Assembly: GCA_964424115.1 (NCBI GenBank)
Contig: CAYRHN010000020.1
Span: 1-47,409, forward strand
Length of the DNA: 47,409 nt
Origin: CAYRHN01 sp964424115
GTDB lineage: Bacteria > Chloroflexota > Anaerolineae > Anaerolineales > Anaerolineaceae
Reading direction: 5' to 3'
Shown here: one piece after another, positions 8,196 through 17,488 of the stretch
How the letters are laid out: the number at the start of each line of letters is the position of its first letter
Numbering within the stretch: position 1 is the stretch's first letter
Program-made: the position numbers and the translations under genes
Notes under the pieces: generated by a model
What the model was told of the DNA's origin: nothing
The model's input: only the letters and a program-made list of their open reading frames with translations
The model's database searches: none

Positions 8196-9905
8196 ATGAA
8201 TCAACAAGCCATTATTGAATTTGAAAATTTCTCGTTTCAATATTTCAGCCAGGCAGAACCCACGCTGCATGATATTAACTTAAAAATCTACGCCGGTGAG
8301 AAGATCCTCATTGTAGGTCCCAGCGGAAGTGGAAAGAGCACGATTGGGCATTGTCTGAACGGGCTGATCCCGTTCTCCTATAAAGGAGAGATGAAGGGCA
8401 GCCTGCGAATTCACGGCGTGGAAGCGCACGAGCAGAATATTTTTAAACGCTCCAAGCTGATCGGCACCGTGTTACAGGATTCGGATGGGCAGTTTGTTGG
8501 GTTAACAGTCGGTGAGGATATTGCCTTTGCCCTGGAGAACGACCGAGTTCCCTACGGAGAAATGCATGACCGGGTGAAGAAAGTGGCAGAAATGGTGGAT
8601 ATGCACCATTTACTGGGTTCTTCTCCATACGAGTTGTCCGGCGGGCAGAAACAGCGGACATCCCTGGCCGGGGTGATGATCGATGATGTGGACATCCTGC
8701 TTTTCGACGAACCCCTGGCAAACCTGGATCCTGCTACCGGGAAGACCGCTATCGAGATCATCGACGATATTCACAAACAATCCAACAAGACCATTATCAT
8801 TATCGAACACCGCCTGGAGGATGTGCTGTATCGGCATGTGGATCGGGTAATCGTGATCAACGAAGGGCGGGTTATTGCAGATATGGACGCGGACTCGCTG
8901 GTCTCCTCCCCTATCCTGACTGAAACAGGCATTCGCGAACCGCTTTATGTGACGGCTCTAAAGTATGCCGGTGTTAAGGTCACCAGCGAAATGCACCCCG
9001 GGCATATCACCACCCTGAAGACAGATACATGCAGCGAAGCAGTCCGCACCTGGTTCAAAGGGATCGAAGCGGACCGGCGCAAAAATGACCACGCGTCCAT
9101 CCTTAACATGGAAAATATTTATTTTTCCTATGACGGGATGCGCCCCATCCTGGCGGACATCAACTTTGATATCCGTGAAGGGGAGATGGTCTCCATTGTT
9201 GGCAAGAATGGCGCGGGGAAATCAACCCTTTCCAAGCTGCTGTGCGGTTTTGAAAAACCCGACCAGGGAACGATCCGTTACCGCGGGGAGGACATCCAGG
9301 ATAAAACGATCAAGGAACGGGCTGAAATTATCGGCCTGGTGATGCAAAATCCTAACCAGATGATCTCCAAGCCCATGATTTATGATGAGGTTGCGCTAGG
9401 GTTGCGGCTGCGCAATGTACCCGAGGAAGAAATCGCCACGCGGGTGGAAAAAGTGCTTAAGGTATGCGGGTTGGCGCCCTTCAAAAGCTGGCCGATTTCT
9501 GCACTGAGTTATGGGCAAAAGAAACGCGTGACCATTGCATCAATCCTGGCGCTGGATCCAAAGGTGCTTATCCTGGACGAGCCAACTGCCGGTCAGGATT
9601 TCCGGCATTACACCGAAATCATGGAATTCCTTGTCGAACTCAATAAGCTCGGCGTGACCATCATCTTGATCACCCACGATATGCACTTGATGCTGGAATA
9701 TACCCCGCGAGCAATCGTGCTGGCAGGGGGACGAAAGATCGCCGATACAGCCGCTTCTGTCGTGCTGACCGACGCGCAAGTGATCGGCGAAGCAAACTTG
9801 AAAGAGACTTCGCTCTTCAGCCTGGCGCAAATGGTGGGCATCCCAGATGGAACGCAATTCGTACAAGGATTCATTGATTACGAAAGGGGGTTGAAGAACC
9901 GATAA
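8196..9905 (+). CDS. ECF transporter ATPase, EcfA and EcfA' fused in one chain
   Basis: The 569-residue protein carries two complete ABC ATPase domains. Domain 1: Walker A GPSGSGKST (41-49), signature LSGGQKQR (about 147), Walker B with LLFDEP (about 173). Domain 2: Walker A GKNGAGKST (about 336), variant signature LSYGQKKR (about 437), Walker B with LILDEP (about 460). Free-standing EcfA and EcfA' are about 280 residues each, so this is a head-to-tail fusion that fixes the heterodimer. It powers vitamin-type uptake with the EcfT protein, whose gene begins two bases after this stop, and with the S component upstream. The start has only a weak GCAGG ahead of it. Confidence 0.92.
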   Translation: MNQQAIIEFENFSFQYFSQAEPTLHDINLKIYAGEKILIVGPSGSGKSTIGHCLNGLIPFSYKGEMKGSLRIHGVEAHEQNIFKRSKLIGTVLQDSDGQFVGLTVGEDIAFALENDRVPYGEMHDRVKKVAEMVDMHHLLGSSPYELSGGQKQRTSLAGVMIDDVDILLFDEPLANLDPATGKTAIEIIDDIHKQSNKTIIIIEHRLEDVLYRHVDRVIVINEGRVIADMDADSLVSSPILTETGIREPLYVTALKYAGVKVTSEMHPGHITTLKTDTCSEAVRTWFKGIEADRRKNDHASILNMENIYFSYDGMRPILADINFDIREGEMVSIVGKNGAGKSTLSKLLCGFEKPDQGTIRYRGEDIQDKTIKERAEIIGLVMQNPNQMISKPMIYDEVALGLRLRNVPEEEIATRVEKVLKVCGLAPFKSWPISALSYGQKKRVTIASILALDPKVLILDEPTAGQDFRHYTEIMEFLVELNKLGVTIILITHDMHLMLEYTPRAIVLAGGRKIADTAASVVLTDAQVIGEANLKETSLFSLAQMVGIPDGTQFVQGFIDYERGLKNR

Positions 9906-9907
9906 GC

Positions 9908-10741
9908 ATGAAAGCCCGCCTCTTTTCGTATAATTTTATCGATACCCCTATCCACCGGCTGTCCGGAATCACCAAGTTGATCTGCTTCTTGTTGTTGACC
10001 TTTGCTGTGATGTATTCATATGATCTACGAGTGATCCTGGTAGTGATGGCCTTCTCTTTTTACATTTTGCGCCTCTCAAAGATCCGCTTTTCGCAGATCC
10101 GCCTGATGGTGATCTATGTGTTGATCTTCCTGGTCACCAATGCAGTGATCTCTTTCTTCTTTTCACCGGAACAAGGGGTATCCATTTACGGCACACGCCA
10201 TAATATCGTGAAGATCTATGGACCCTACTGGCTGACCTGGGAACAAGTTTTTTACCAGGTGACCAAGTTCTTCAAGTATTCCTCGGTCATTCCGCTGGGG
10301 ATCATCTTCCTATTGACCACCAATCCAAGCGAATTTGCCTCTGCGCTGAACCGTATCGGGGTGCATTATAAGGCGGCATTCGCCCTGGCGCTAACCCTGC
10401 GTTACTTTCCCGATATTCAGCGGGAATATCACGACATCAGCCTGGCGCAGCAGGCTCGCGGATTGGAATTATCGCGCAAAGCCCCGCTGGCAGCCCGGTT
10501 TAAGAATTCGCTCTTGATCATCATTCCTTTAATTGCTTCCTCGCTGGAGAGGGTGGAATTGATCAGCAATGCCATGGATCTGCGCGGCTTTGGAAAGAGC
10601 AAATCCCGCACCTGGTATACCGCTAACAAGCTTACTGGGCCAGATTGGTTCGCCCTGATCCTTTCTGCACTGATCCTGGTCGGGACCATTCTGGTGTCTG
10701 TATTCATCAACCACAGCCGGTTCTACAATCCCTTTATTTAG
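9908..10741 (+). CDS. ecfT: ECF transporter transmembrane component EcfT
   Basis: This 277-residue protein has several hydrophobic helices and the two Ala/Leu-Arg-Gly motifs of the EcfT family: A-Q-Q-A-R-G-L-E (about residues 179-186) and M-D-L-R-G-F-G (about 223-229). In EcfT proteins these short motifs sit on the coupling helices that contact the two ATPase subunits. The gene follows the fused ATPase gene after two bases and precedes the DUF62 gene by nine, so the module is co-transcribed. The C terminus ends with a last transmembrane segment. Confidence 0.9.
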   Translation: MKARLFSYNFIDTPIHRLSGITKLICFLLLTFAVMYSYDLRVILVVMAFSFYILRLSKIRFSQIRLMVIYVLIFLVTNAVISFFFSPEQGVSIYGTRHNIVKIYGPYWLTWEQVFYQVTKFFKYSSVIPLGIIFLLTTNPSEFASALNRIGVHYKAAFALALTLRYFPDIQREYHDISLAQQARGLELSRKAPLAARFKNSLLIIIPLIASSLERVELISNAMDLRGFGKSKSRTWYTANKLTGPDWFALILSALILVGTILVSVFINHSRFYNPFI

Positions 10742-10750
10742 AGACTAAAG

Positions 10751-11593
10751 ATGAAACCCATTCTTGTTTTTCAAACCGATTTCACATATAAAGAAGGCGC
10801 CGTTTGCGCCATGTACGGCGTGGTTAAAAGCGTGGACTGCGAATTGGAGATATTTGACGGCACGCACGAGATCCCGCAATACGATATTTGGAGCGCCTCT
10901 TACCGGCTTTACCAGTCCATGCGTTTCTGGCCGGAAGGGACCATCTTCGTTTCGGTGGTGGATCCCGGTGTGGGTACCCCGCGCAAAGCCTGCGTGGCCA
11001 GGACCGCGGACGGTTATACTGTGGTCACCCCCGACAACGGCACGCTGACCCATCTTAAAGCGTGGGTGGGAATCTTGGAGATAAGAGAGATTGACCAGAC
11101 GGTCAACCGGCTGAAAGGCAAGGATACTGAAGGAGTCAGCGTATTCCACGGGCGGGACCTGTTTGGTTACTGCGCGGCGCGGCTGGCAAGCGGGGTGATC
11201 AGCTATGAACAAGTTGGCCCGGCCTATCCTGTGGATGAGATTGTAACCTATCCGATCCAGGAACCAGCGCGCAAAGGCAGCAGAGTACACGGGATCTTCG
11301 AGATCGGCGATCCCAATTTCGGCAATTTGTGGACGAACATTCCGCTTTCCATTTTCACACAAGCCGGATTTGCCTACGGGGATCACCTGAAAATGACCAT
11401 CCGACATAATGGAAAAGCCGTATTCTCGGAACGCGTACTTTTCCACCAATCCTTCGGGTATGCCCAAAAAGGCGAAGTGATCATCTATAACAACGAATTG
11501 ATGAAAGTATCCGTGGCGGTGAGCCAGGGTAATTTTCAAGAGCAATATCAGATGGATTTCGGGCCGGATTGGGAAGTGGAATTCGAAAAATAG
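10751..11593 (+). CDS. SAM hydrolase (SAM hydroxide adenosyltransferase, DUF62 family)
   Basis: The 280-residue protein belongs to the fluorinase/chlorinase-like DUF62 family, most of whose members hydrolyse S-adenosylmethionine to adenosine and methionine. The residues expected for the hydroxide-activating triad are present: Asp71 in V-D-P-G-V-G, Arg78 and His133 in F-H-G-R-D-x-F, with T-D-F at 9-11 and P-D-N-G-T-L at 94-99 also conserved. No halide-specific loop could be judged by eye, so hydrolase is the likely activity. It is the last gene of the ECF operon, nine bases after ecfT. DUF62 genes are known to sit beside ECF transporters, which suggests the imported compound relates to SAM, methionine or adenosine salvage; that is inference. 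No clear terminator is seen after it. Confidence 0.88.
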   Translation: MKPILVFQTDFTYKEGAVCAMYGVVKSVDCELEIFDGTHEIPQYDIWSASYRLYQSMRFWPEGTIFVSVVDPGVGTPRKACVARTADGYTVVTPDNGTLTHLKAWVGILEIREIDQTVNRLKGKDTEGVSVFHGRDLFGYCAARLASGVISYEQVGPAYPVDEIVTYPIQEPARKGSRVHGIFEIGDPNFGNLWTNIPLSIFTQAGFAYGDHLKMTIRHNGKAVFSERVLFHQSFGYAQKGEVIIYNNELMKVSVAVSQGNFQEQYQMDFGPDWEVEFEK

Positions 11594-11714
11594 CGTATCC
11601 TGATCGTCCTTGCAGGCCGGCGGGCGTTGGCTTTCTCCTCTCTTAAACGCAGTGGAGCACGCCGCCTGGCGTTATTTACATACTTCTAACAGCTCGTTAA
11701 TACTCCTCAGACAC

Positions 11715-11738
11715 TTCAGCAATATGATTCAAGCTGAA
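11715..11738 (+). promoter_or_regulatory. Inverted repeat upstream of clpB
   Basis: TTCAGC (11715-11720) and GCTGAA (11733-11738) are separated by 12 bases, about 20 bases before the clpB ATG; TAAGGAG follows at 11748-11754. ATGATTC occurs twice in this stretch. It is not a CIRCE element (no TTAGCACTC/GAGTGCTAA). It may be an operator or a leader hairpin near the ribosome site. Confidence 0.35.
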
Positions 11739-11760
11739 ATGATTCTGTAAGGAGCAAGTT

Positions 11761-14319
11761 ATGAATTTTGAGAAATTCACCCAAAAATCACAGGAAGCCA
11801 TTTTTGAGGCACAGCAACTGGCAGCAGGGCTGAACCATCAGGTGATCGAACCGGCGCACTTGTTGCTAACTTTGATTCGCCAGGATGACGGTATTGTTCC
11901 AGCCATTGTCACCAAAGTAGCAGGTGGCGTGGATGCCCTGCGCGACGAACTTCAACATGAGCTGGACAATCGTCCTAAAGTCTATGGCGCCAACGTGGAT
12001 GTGCAGTTGGCCCCGGTGACTGCCAATGCGCTGACGGCTGCCGAACGCTATGCGAAGGGCATGCGCGACGATTACGTCTCCACCGAGCATATCTTGCTTG
12101 GATTGACCGATTCTCCCGAAGGTAAGCGATTGACCGCCTACGGCCTGACCAAGGATGCCATCCTGCTGGCCTTGAAATCGGTACGCGGCTCACAACGGGT
12201 GACCAATGCAGAACCAGAATCTACCTATCAATCGCTGGAAAAGTATGGACGCGATCTGACAGATATGGCGCGCAAGGGCAAGTTGGATCCGGTGATCGGC
12301 CGGGATGAGGAGATTCGCCGCGTGGTGCAGATCCTTTCGCGCCGGTCCAAGAACAACCCGGCATTGATCGGTGAACCGGGCGTAGGTAAGACCGCTATCG
12401 TGGAAGGCCTGGCTCAACGTATTGTCAACGGAGACGTGCCGGAAGGATTAAAGAAGAAGCGCCTGTTCCAGTTGGATATGAGCGCATTAGTGGCGGGTGC
12501 TAAGTACCGCGGCGAATTCGAGGAACGTCTGAAAGCAGTATTGAAGGAGATCACCGAATCTGAAGGCGATATCCTGCTCTTTGTGGATGAAATGCACACA
12601 GTGGTTGGCGCAGGCAAAGCCGAGGGTGCCATGGACGCAGGCAACATGCTCAAACCCATGCTGGCTCGCGGCGAATTACACATGATCGGCGCCACCACCA
12701 TTGATGAATACCGCAAATACGTGGAGAAAGATCCGGCCCTGGAACGCCGCTTCCAGCCGGTATTGGTGGAAGAACCGGATGTGGAGGATACCATCAGTAT
12801 CCTGCGCGGATTGAAGGCGCGTTACGAGGTGCATCACGGTGTGCGCATCACCGACCCGGCTGTGATCGCAGCAGCCACCCTGAGCCACCGCTACATCTCC
12901 GACCGTTTTATGCCGGACAAGGCTATCGACCTGATTGACGAGGCCGCGGCGCGCCTGCGCACAGAGATTGATTCCAAACCGCAGGCTTTGGATGAGGTTG
13001 ACCGACAGATCATGCAATTAGAGATCGAGCGTGAAGCCCTGAAGAAAGAAAAGGATAAGGCATCCAAAGAACGCCTGGAAAAGCTGGAGCAGGAACTGGC
13101 CAATCACCGCGAACGGTCCAATGCCCTGACTGTCCGCTGGCAAAGCGAGAAGGCCGCTATCACCGAATTGCGCGGGTTGAAGGAAAAACTGGAGCAAACA
13201 CAAACAGAAATCGAACGGGCCGAGCGGGCAGTTGACCTGGAAAAGGCAGCCCGTCTGCGCTACGGGGAACTGCGCCAGATCGAAGAGCAAATTCGTTCCG
13301 CGGAGCAACGCCTGAAAACGTTACAAGGAGATGCTCCCCTATTAAAGGAAGAGGTTGACCCGGAAGAGATTGCCGCCATCGTAGCCAGGTGGACGGGAAT
13401 CCCGGTATCGCGTTTGCTGGAAGGAGAAACCCAGAAACTGATCCACATGGAAGAGCGCCTGCATCAACGCGTGATTGGTCAGGATGAAGCCGTGCGGGTG
13501 GTTTCCAACGCAGTCCGCCGCGCCCGGGCCGGTCTGCAAGACCCCAACCGCCCAACCGGATCGTTCATATTCCTCGGCCCTACCGGGGTGGGGAAGACCG
13601 AACTGGCCCGCGCCCTGGCAGAATTCATGTTCGATGATGAAAGAGCCATGATCCGCATCGATATGAGCGAATACCAGGAGAAACACACCGTCAGCCGCCT
13701 GATTGGCGCGCCTCCGGGCTATGTCGGTTATGACGAGGGCGGGCAGCTCACTGAAGCTGTACGCCGGCGTCCTTACAGCGTGATATTGTTCGACGAGATC
13801 GAAAAAGCCCATCCCGAGGTGTTCAACGTTCTGCTGCAACTGCTGGACGATGGTCGCCTGACCGACGGGCAGGGACGTACGGTCGATATGCGCAACACGT
13901 TGGTGATCATGACCTCCAACCTGGGCAACCAGCTTTGGGAAGGCGGACACCACGTTACCCGCGATGAGATCACCCGCGTGCTGCAAAATCAATTCCGTCC
14001 CGAGTTCCTCAACCGGATCGATGAGATCGTCATCTTTCACCCGCTGGGGCGGGAACATCTGGCCGGGATCATTGAAATCCAACTGCGACGCATGGCTGCG
14101 CTGCTGGCAGAAAAAGGCTACGGCTTGCAGGTGAGCGAATCGGCACGGGATTACCTGGCAGAAGTCGGCTATGATCCAGCCTTTGGCGCCCGCCCGCTAA
14201 AACGCGCCATCCAGCGCGAATTGCAAGATCCCCTGGCAATGCGCATCCTGAGCGGAGATTTTCCCGAAGGTGTCACCATCCACGTGGAACGCAATGGGGA
14301 AGGATTGCAGTTTCTTTAA
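11761..14319 (+). CDS. clpB: ATP-dependent disaggregase ClpB
   Basis: The protein has 852 residues, close to the usual 850-870. Order: double Clp N-domain (1-145), first AAA+ domain with Walker A GEPGVGKT (204-211), a long charged coiled-coil middle domain (about 400-520) rich in E/K/R/L heptads, and a second AAA+ domain with Walker A GPTGVGKT (606-613), the Y-V-G-Y pore loop and the C-terminal D2-small domain. The middle domain separates ClpB from ClpA/ClpC, and the lack of an I/L-G-F/L loop argues against ClpP binding. ClpB works with DnaK to pull proteins from aggregates after heat stress. It appears monocistronic, with TAAGGAG just before the ATG and a strong terminator after the stop. 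Confidence 0.97.
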   Translation: MNFEKFTQKSQEAIFEAQQLAAGLNHQVIEPAHLLLTLIRQDDGIVPAIVTKVAGGVDALRDELQHELDNRPKVYGANVDVQLAPVTANALTAAERYAKGMRDDYVSTEHILLGLTDSPEGKRLTAYGLTKDAILLALKSVRGSQRVTNAEPESTYQSLEKYGRDLTDMARKGKLDPVIGRDEEIRRVVQILSRRSKNNPALIGEPGVGKTAIVEGLAQRIVNGDVPEGLKKKRLFQLDMSALVAGAKYRGEFEERLKAVLKEITESEGDILLFVDEMHTVVGAGKAEGAMDAGNMLKPMLARGELHMIGATTIDEYRKYVEKDPALERRFQPVLVEEPDVEDTISILRGLKARYEVHHGVRITDPAVIAAATLSHRYISDRFMPDKAIDLIDEAAARLRTEIDSKPQALDEVDRQIMQLEIEREALKKEKDKASKERLEKLEQELANHRERSNALTVRWQSEKAAITELRGLKEKLEQTQTEIERAERAVDLEKAARLRYGELRQIEEQIRSAEQRLKTLQGDAPLLKEEVDPEEIAAIVARWTGIPVSRLLEGETQKLIHMEERLHQRVIGQDEAVRVVSNAVRRARAGLQDPNRPTGSFIFLGPTGVGKTELARALAEFMFDDERAMIRIDMSEYQEKHTVSRLIGAPPGYVGYDEGGQLTEAVRRRPYSVILFDEIEKAHPEVFNVLLQLLDDGRLTDGQGRTVDMRNTLVIMTSNLGNQLWEGGHHVTRDEITRVLQNQFRPEFLNRIDEIVIFHPLGREHLAGIIEIQLRRMAALLAEKGYGLQVSESARDYLAEVGYDPAFGARPLKRAIQRELQDPLAMRILSGDFPEGVTIHVERNGEGLQFL

Positions 14320-14341
14320 AAGGCAGATAAAAGATCAAGTT

Positions 14342-14378
14342 AAGACCGCGAGATGTTCACTCACCTCGCGGTCTTTTT
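14342..14378 (+). terminator. clpB terminator
   Basis: An 11-bp perfect stem (14342-14352 with 14365-14375), a 12-base loop and a run of five T end the clpB transcript. It touches the stop of the convergent methyltransferase gene at 14379. Confidence 0.9.
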
Positions 14379-14939
14379 CTAGAACAGGTAAGGGATGAAC
14401 ATTTTGCTGCGTTTCGTGTATTCGATATATTCGTTACCAAAATAGGCAATATTTTCCCGCTCTTCAACCCGGGCAGTTACATAGAGAAAGCCAGTGCAAA
14501 GCAAGGCCAATCCACCATCTATCCAGGAAGGGGATTTAAAGAAAATCCCCCAATCCAGAAAAAGCAACGAACTATAAAGGGGATGGCGAATATAGCGATA
14601 CAATCCGACCGTCACCAACCGGGAGGTTTTCTCCAGGCCAAGAAGGGAAGTATCCTTACGTTCCGCATCCCGCTTGCCGATCTCCCTCAGCAGCTTAAAT
14701 CCCAGAGCAACCTGCACCAATGAGATGATCAAAAAAGCCCAAGAGATCAACTGGTACCAGATCCATGGATCTCGGAACCAATCTTTCAGGTTGGTCAGAA
14801 GCAGGATCAATAAGATCTCCCAGACAAAAGAACGATAGAACCCATGCGAGCGGGGATGGAAAATACAAAATCGCGAAACATAAAGAATGACAGCACTACC
14901 AATAAAGAAAAGGATGCAAAGCCAGGTATCCGTGGTCAT
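14379..14939 (-). CDS. Isoprenylcysteine carboxyl methyltransferase-like membrane protein
   Basis: This 186-residue protein has about four or five hydrophobic helices, then the signature of the ICMT/PEMT membrane methyltransferase superfamily: L-V-T-x-G-L-Y-R-Y-I-R-H-P-L-Y followed by E-E-R-E-N and F-G-x-E-Y-x-x-Y. This C-terminal half binds S-adenosylmethionine; the methyl acceptor of bacterial members is mostly unknown and is probably a lipid or small molecule. The ATG at 14937-14939 overlaps the TGA of the upstream GH3 gene as ATGA, so translation is coupled. The functional link to a beta-glucosidase is not obvious. Confidence 0.8.
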   Translation of the reverse strand: MTTDTWLCILFFIGSAVILYVSRFCIFHPRSHGFYRSFVWEILLILLLTNLKDWFRDPWIWYQLISWAFLIISLVQVALGFKLLREIGKRDAERKDTSLLGLEKTSRLVTVGLYRYIRHPLYSSLLFLDWGIFFKSPSWIDGGLALLCTGFLYVTARVEERENIAYFGNEYIEYTKRSKMFIPYLF

Positions 14940-17356
14940 TTCTTCTTACGCAGCATGGCCAACGCTTTGAGCAGGCGTCCATTCAAAGCTTCCACAAGCT
15001 CTTCCACCTGCGCGATCGAAAACCCGCCCGATTCATCCGTGCTCATCATGGTCAGGAAACGAAGCGGCGCATCCATGATCATTTTTTCGGCCATCAGTTT
15101 GAAGTCCGGGTCATCCTTCCCCATTTTCTCAACCTGCCTGCGGAAAATGCCTAACAGGAGCTTGCCTAACCACCTGTCCTGGATATCGCTCATGGTAGAG
15201 TTGATCGTGTGCGGCGAACCTTTGGCACGTTCCCGCGGTGGGATCGGCCTGCCCAGCAATGCCGTGAATTCCTCATCGGGAACTCTGATCCCATTTTCAA
15301 GATGATAGTAACAGGGGGCAATCCTGCGGAGGTCAGGCAGGTTTGCAGGCCGCGTGCTTTCTACATGCACTGAAGCCAACAGACGGATATCCCGGCTGGA
15401 TGAACCAAGGCGGATCTCATATTTTCCGCTCTCCACGTGCCAGTCCGCGATCTCCGTGTTGTAATAAGCAAAATCCCGCCTGGAGAGAACAAAGCTGACC
15501 GACCGGCTTTCACCAGGTTTCAGGTATACTTTCTCGAACCCTTTCAATTCCTGATTGGGACGGACGATGATCGATTCTTGGTGCGCCACGTAGAGTTGAA
15601 CCACCTCGCTGCCGGCAACCTGCCCGATATTTTTGATCGCGCAGGTGACGGTTAATAAATCGGTATCCTGCAAGCTGGTGGAAGACACTTCCAGGTCGCT
15701 ATACTCAAATTGGGTATAAGAGTATCCGTGTCCGAACGGATAACGCACCGGCCTGTGGGCGGTATCATAATAGCGGTAGCCAACAAAGATTCCCTCGCGA
15801 TATTCCACGGTCAGGGGGTAGCCGGGGAAATACTCGTAGGATGGGGCATCCGACAGGCTGATGGGCCAGGTTTCAGCCAGCTTTCCACCCGGGTTGACTT
15901 TGCCAAGCAGGACATCCACGCTGGCGCTGCCGGTCGTCTCACCTCCCAGATGCATCAACAAAATACTTTGCGCCCGTTCAATCCAGGGGATTTCCATGGA
16001 CGAACCGCCGTACAGCACCACCACCAGGCGGCGATTGGCCTTGCTGACTGCCTCGATCAACCGGGTATGGCTGTCGGGCATGCTCAATTTCTCACGGTCA
16101 AAGGACTCGGCCTCATAACGATCAGGTAGGCCGGCAAACAGGTAAACAATATCCTTTCCGGCCGCGATCCGACAGGCCTCTTCGATCAACGCAGTATCCG
16201 TCGCATCCGACTCCAGGTGGTAACCATCTGCGTATTCAAAATCCACACCAGCACGGGTGAATTCTTCCACAGCAGAATCCAAACGGATCGGCGCCACCTT
16301 AGAGCTACCGCTACCCTGGTAGCGGGGGAACCTGGCAAAGGCGCCGATCACAGCTGCTTTGGCAGAGACCTTTCCAGGAAGGAGAGCGCCATCATTTTTT
16401 AGGAGAACCGCTGACTGGGCAGCGGCACGTCGGGCAAGGGCGCGGTGCGCATCCACATCATACTGGAGAGGTTCTCGTCCTTGCGCACGCAAAATCAAAG
16501 CCACGATCCGCTCCGCTGCCGCATCCAGGGCTTGCATGGAAAGCGCTCCAGATTCCGCACCCTGAACGATACGGGAATCACTCACATCGCCAACATTGGG
16601 CATCTCCAAATCCAGCCCTGCCGCAAGACCTTTGACGCGATCGACGACCGCGCCCCAATCAGACACCACCAGGCCGTCAAAGCCCCATTCCTCGCGCAAG
16701 ATCGAGGTAAGCAAGCGCCTGTTTTGGCTGGCGAACTCGCCGAAAACGCGGTTATAAGAACACATCACCGTCCACGGCCTGGCCTTGGTGATCGCGCGTT
16801 CAAACCCGGCCAGGTAGATCTCCCGGAAGGTGCGCTCGTCCATGACCGAATCGACTGTCATGCGGCGTTTTTCCTGGTTGTTGGCCGCGAAATGTTTAAG
16901 GGAAACCCCCACGTTTTGACTCTGCACGCCATCAATGAATGCCGCCGCCAGCTCGCCGGAGAGGTACGGATCCTCGCTGTAATACTCAAAATTGCGGCCA
17001 CAAAGCGGAGAACGTTTGATATTAATACCCGGCCCCAATAAGACCGACACATTCTCCTGGCGGCATTCTTCGCCAAGCGCCTGACCGATCTCTCGCAGCA
17101 ATTCCCGGTCAAAAGAGCAAGCCATTGCCGAGGCGGTTGGAAAACACACAGCGGGGATACTCTTAGTGATCCCCAAATGGTCGGCCGACGAGAGCTGTTT
17201 GCGCAACCCATGCGGCCCATCCGTAACCATGATCTCAGGCAAACCAAGCCGTTCAATGCCCTTTAAGTACCAGACATTCTTGCCAGAACACAGAGACGCT
17301 TTTTCAGCGACGGACATTTGGGCAACCAATGCTGCAGCCTGCTCACGAATATCCAA
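14936..17356 (-). CDS. Beta-glucosidase, glycoside hydrolase family 3
   Basis: The 806-residue protein has a GH3 N-terminal barrel (about 10-300) with K-H-F-A-A-N-N-Q-E (154-162) and the nucleophile Asp233 in V-V-S-D-W-G. A GH3 C-terminal domain and a fibronectin III-like domain (about 560-630) follow, then a helical tail of about 110 residues as in Firmicutes-type beta-glucosidases. It should hydrolyse beta-glucosides or oligosaccharides to monosaccharides. No signal peptide is seen, so it likely acts in the cytoplasm on imported sugars. The start is TTG at 17354-17356, fixed by GGGAGG six bases upstream (17363-17368); there is no suitable ATG. It is the first gene of a two-gene operon with the ICMT-like gene. 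The acceptor sugar specificity cannot be read from sequence. Confidence 0.93.
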   Translation of the reverse strand: MDIREQAAALVAQMSVAEKASLCSGKNVWYLKGIERLGLPEIMVTDGPHGLRKQLSSADHLGITKSIPAVCFPTASAMACSFDRELLREIGQALGEECRQENVSVLLGPGINIKRSPLCGRNFEYYSEDPYLSGELAAAFIDGVQSQNVGVSLKHFAANNQEKRRMTVDSVMDERTFREIYLAGFERAITKARPWTVMCSYNRVFGEFASQNRRLLTSILREEWGFDGLVVSDWGAVVDRVKGLAAGLDLEMPNVGDVSDSRIVQGAESGALSMQALDAAAERIVALILRAQGREPLQYDVDAHRALARRAAAQSAVLLKNDGALLPGKVSAKAAVIGAFARFPRYQGSGSSKVAPIRLDSAVEEFTRAGVDFEYADGYHLESDATDTALIEEACRIAAGKDIVYLFAGLPDRYEAESFDREKLSMPDSHTRLIEAVSKANRRLVVVLYGGSSMEIPWIERAQSILLMHLGGETTGSASVDVLLGKVNPGGKLAETWPISLSDAPSYEYFPGYPLTVEYREGIFVGYRYYDTAHRPVRYPFGHGYSYTQFEYSDLEVSSTSLQDTDLLTVTCAIKNIGQVAGSEVVQLYVAHQESIIVRPNQELKGFEKVYLKPGESRSVSFVLSRRDFAYYNTEIADWHVESGKYEIRLGSSSRDIRLLASVHVESTRPANLPDLRRIAPCYYHLENGIRVPDEEFTALLGRPIPPRERAKGSPHTINSTMSDIQDRWLGKLLLGIFRRQVEKMGKDDPDFKLMAEKMIMDAPLRFLTMMSTDESGGFSIAQVEELVEALNGRLLKALAMLRKKK

Positions 17357-17488
17357 GGCAAACCTCCCGTTTTTTAAATTACGAACCAGCTTCTATTATT
17401 TTACGCAAGAATCTTGGAAGGGCTGCATATCTTTGGGTGTACAATCGATGAGAGTATTTATCTACCGGAAATAAAATGAGGAGGCGCC

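Noticed and set aside
11594..11760. CIRCE or similar heat-shock operator before clpB
   Set aside because: No TTAGCACTC/GAGTGCTAA pair was found; only a weak 6-bp inverted repeat is present.
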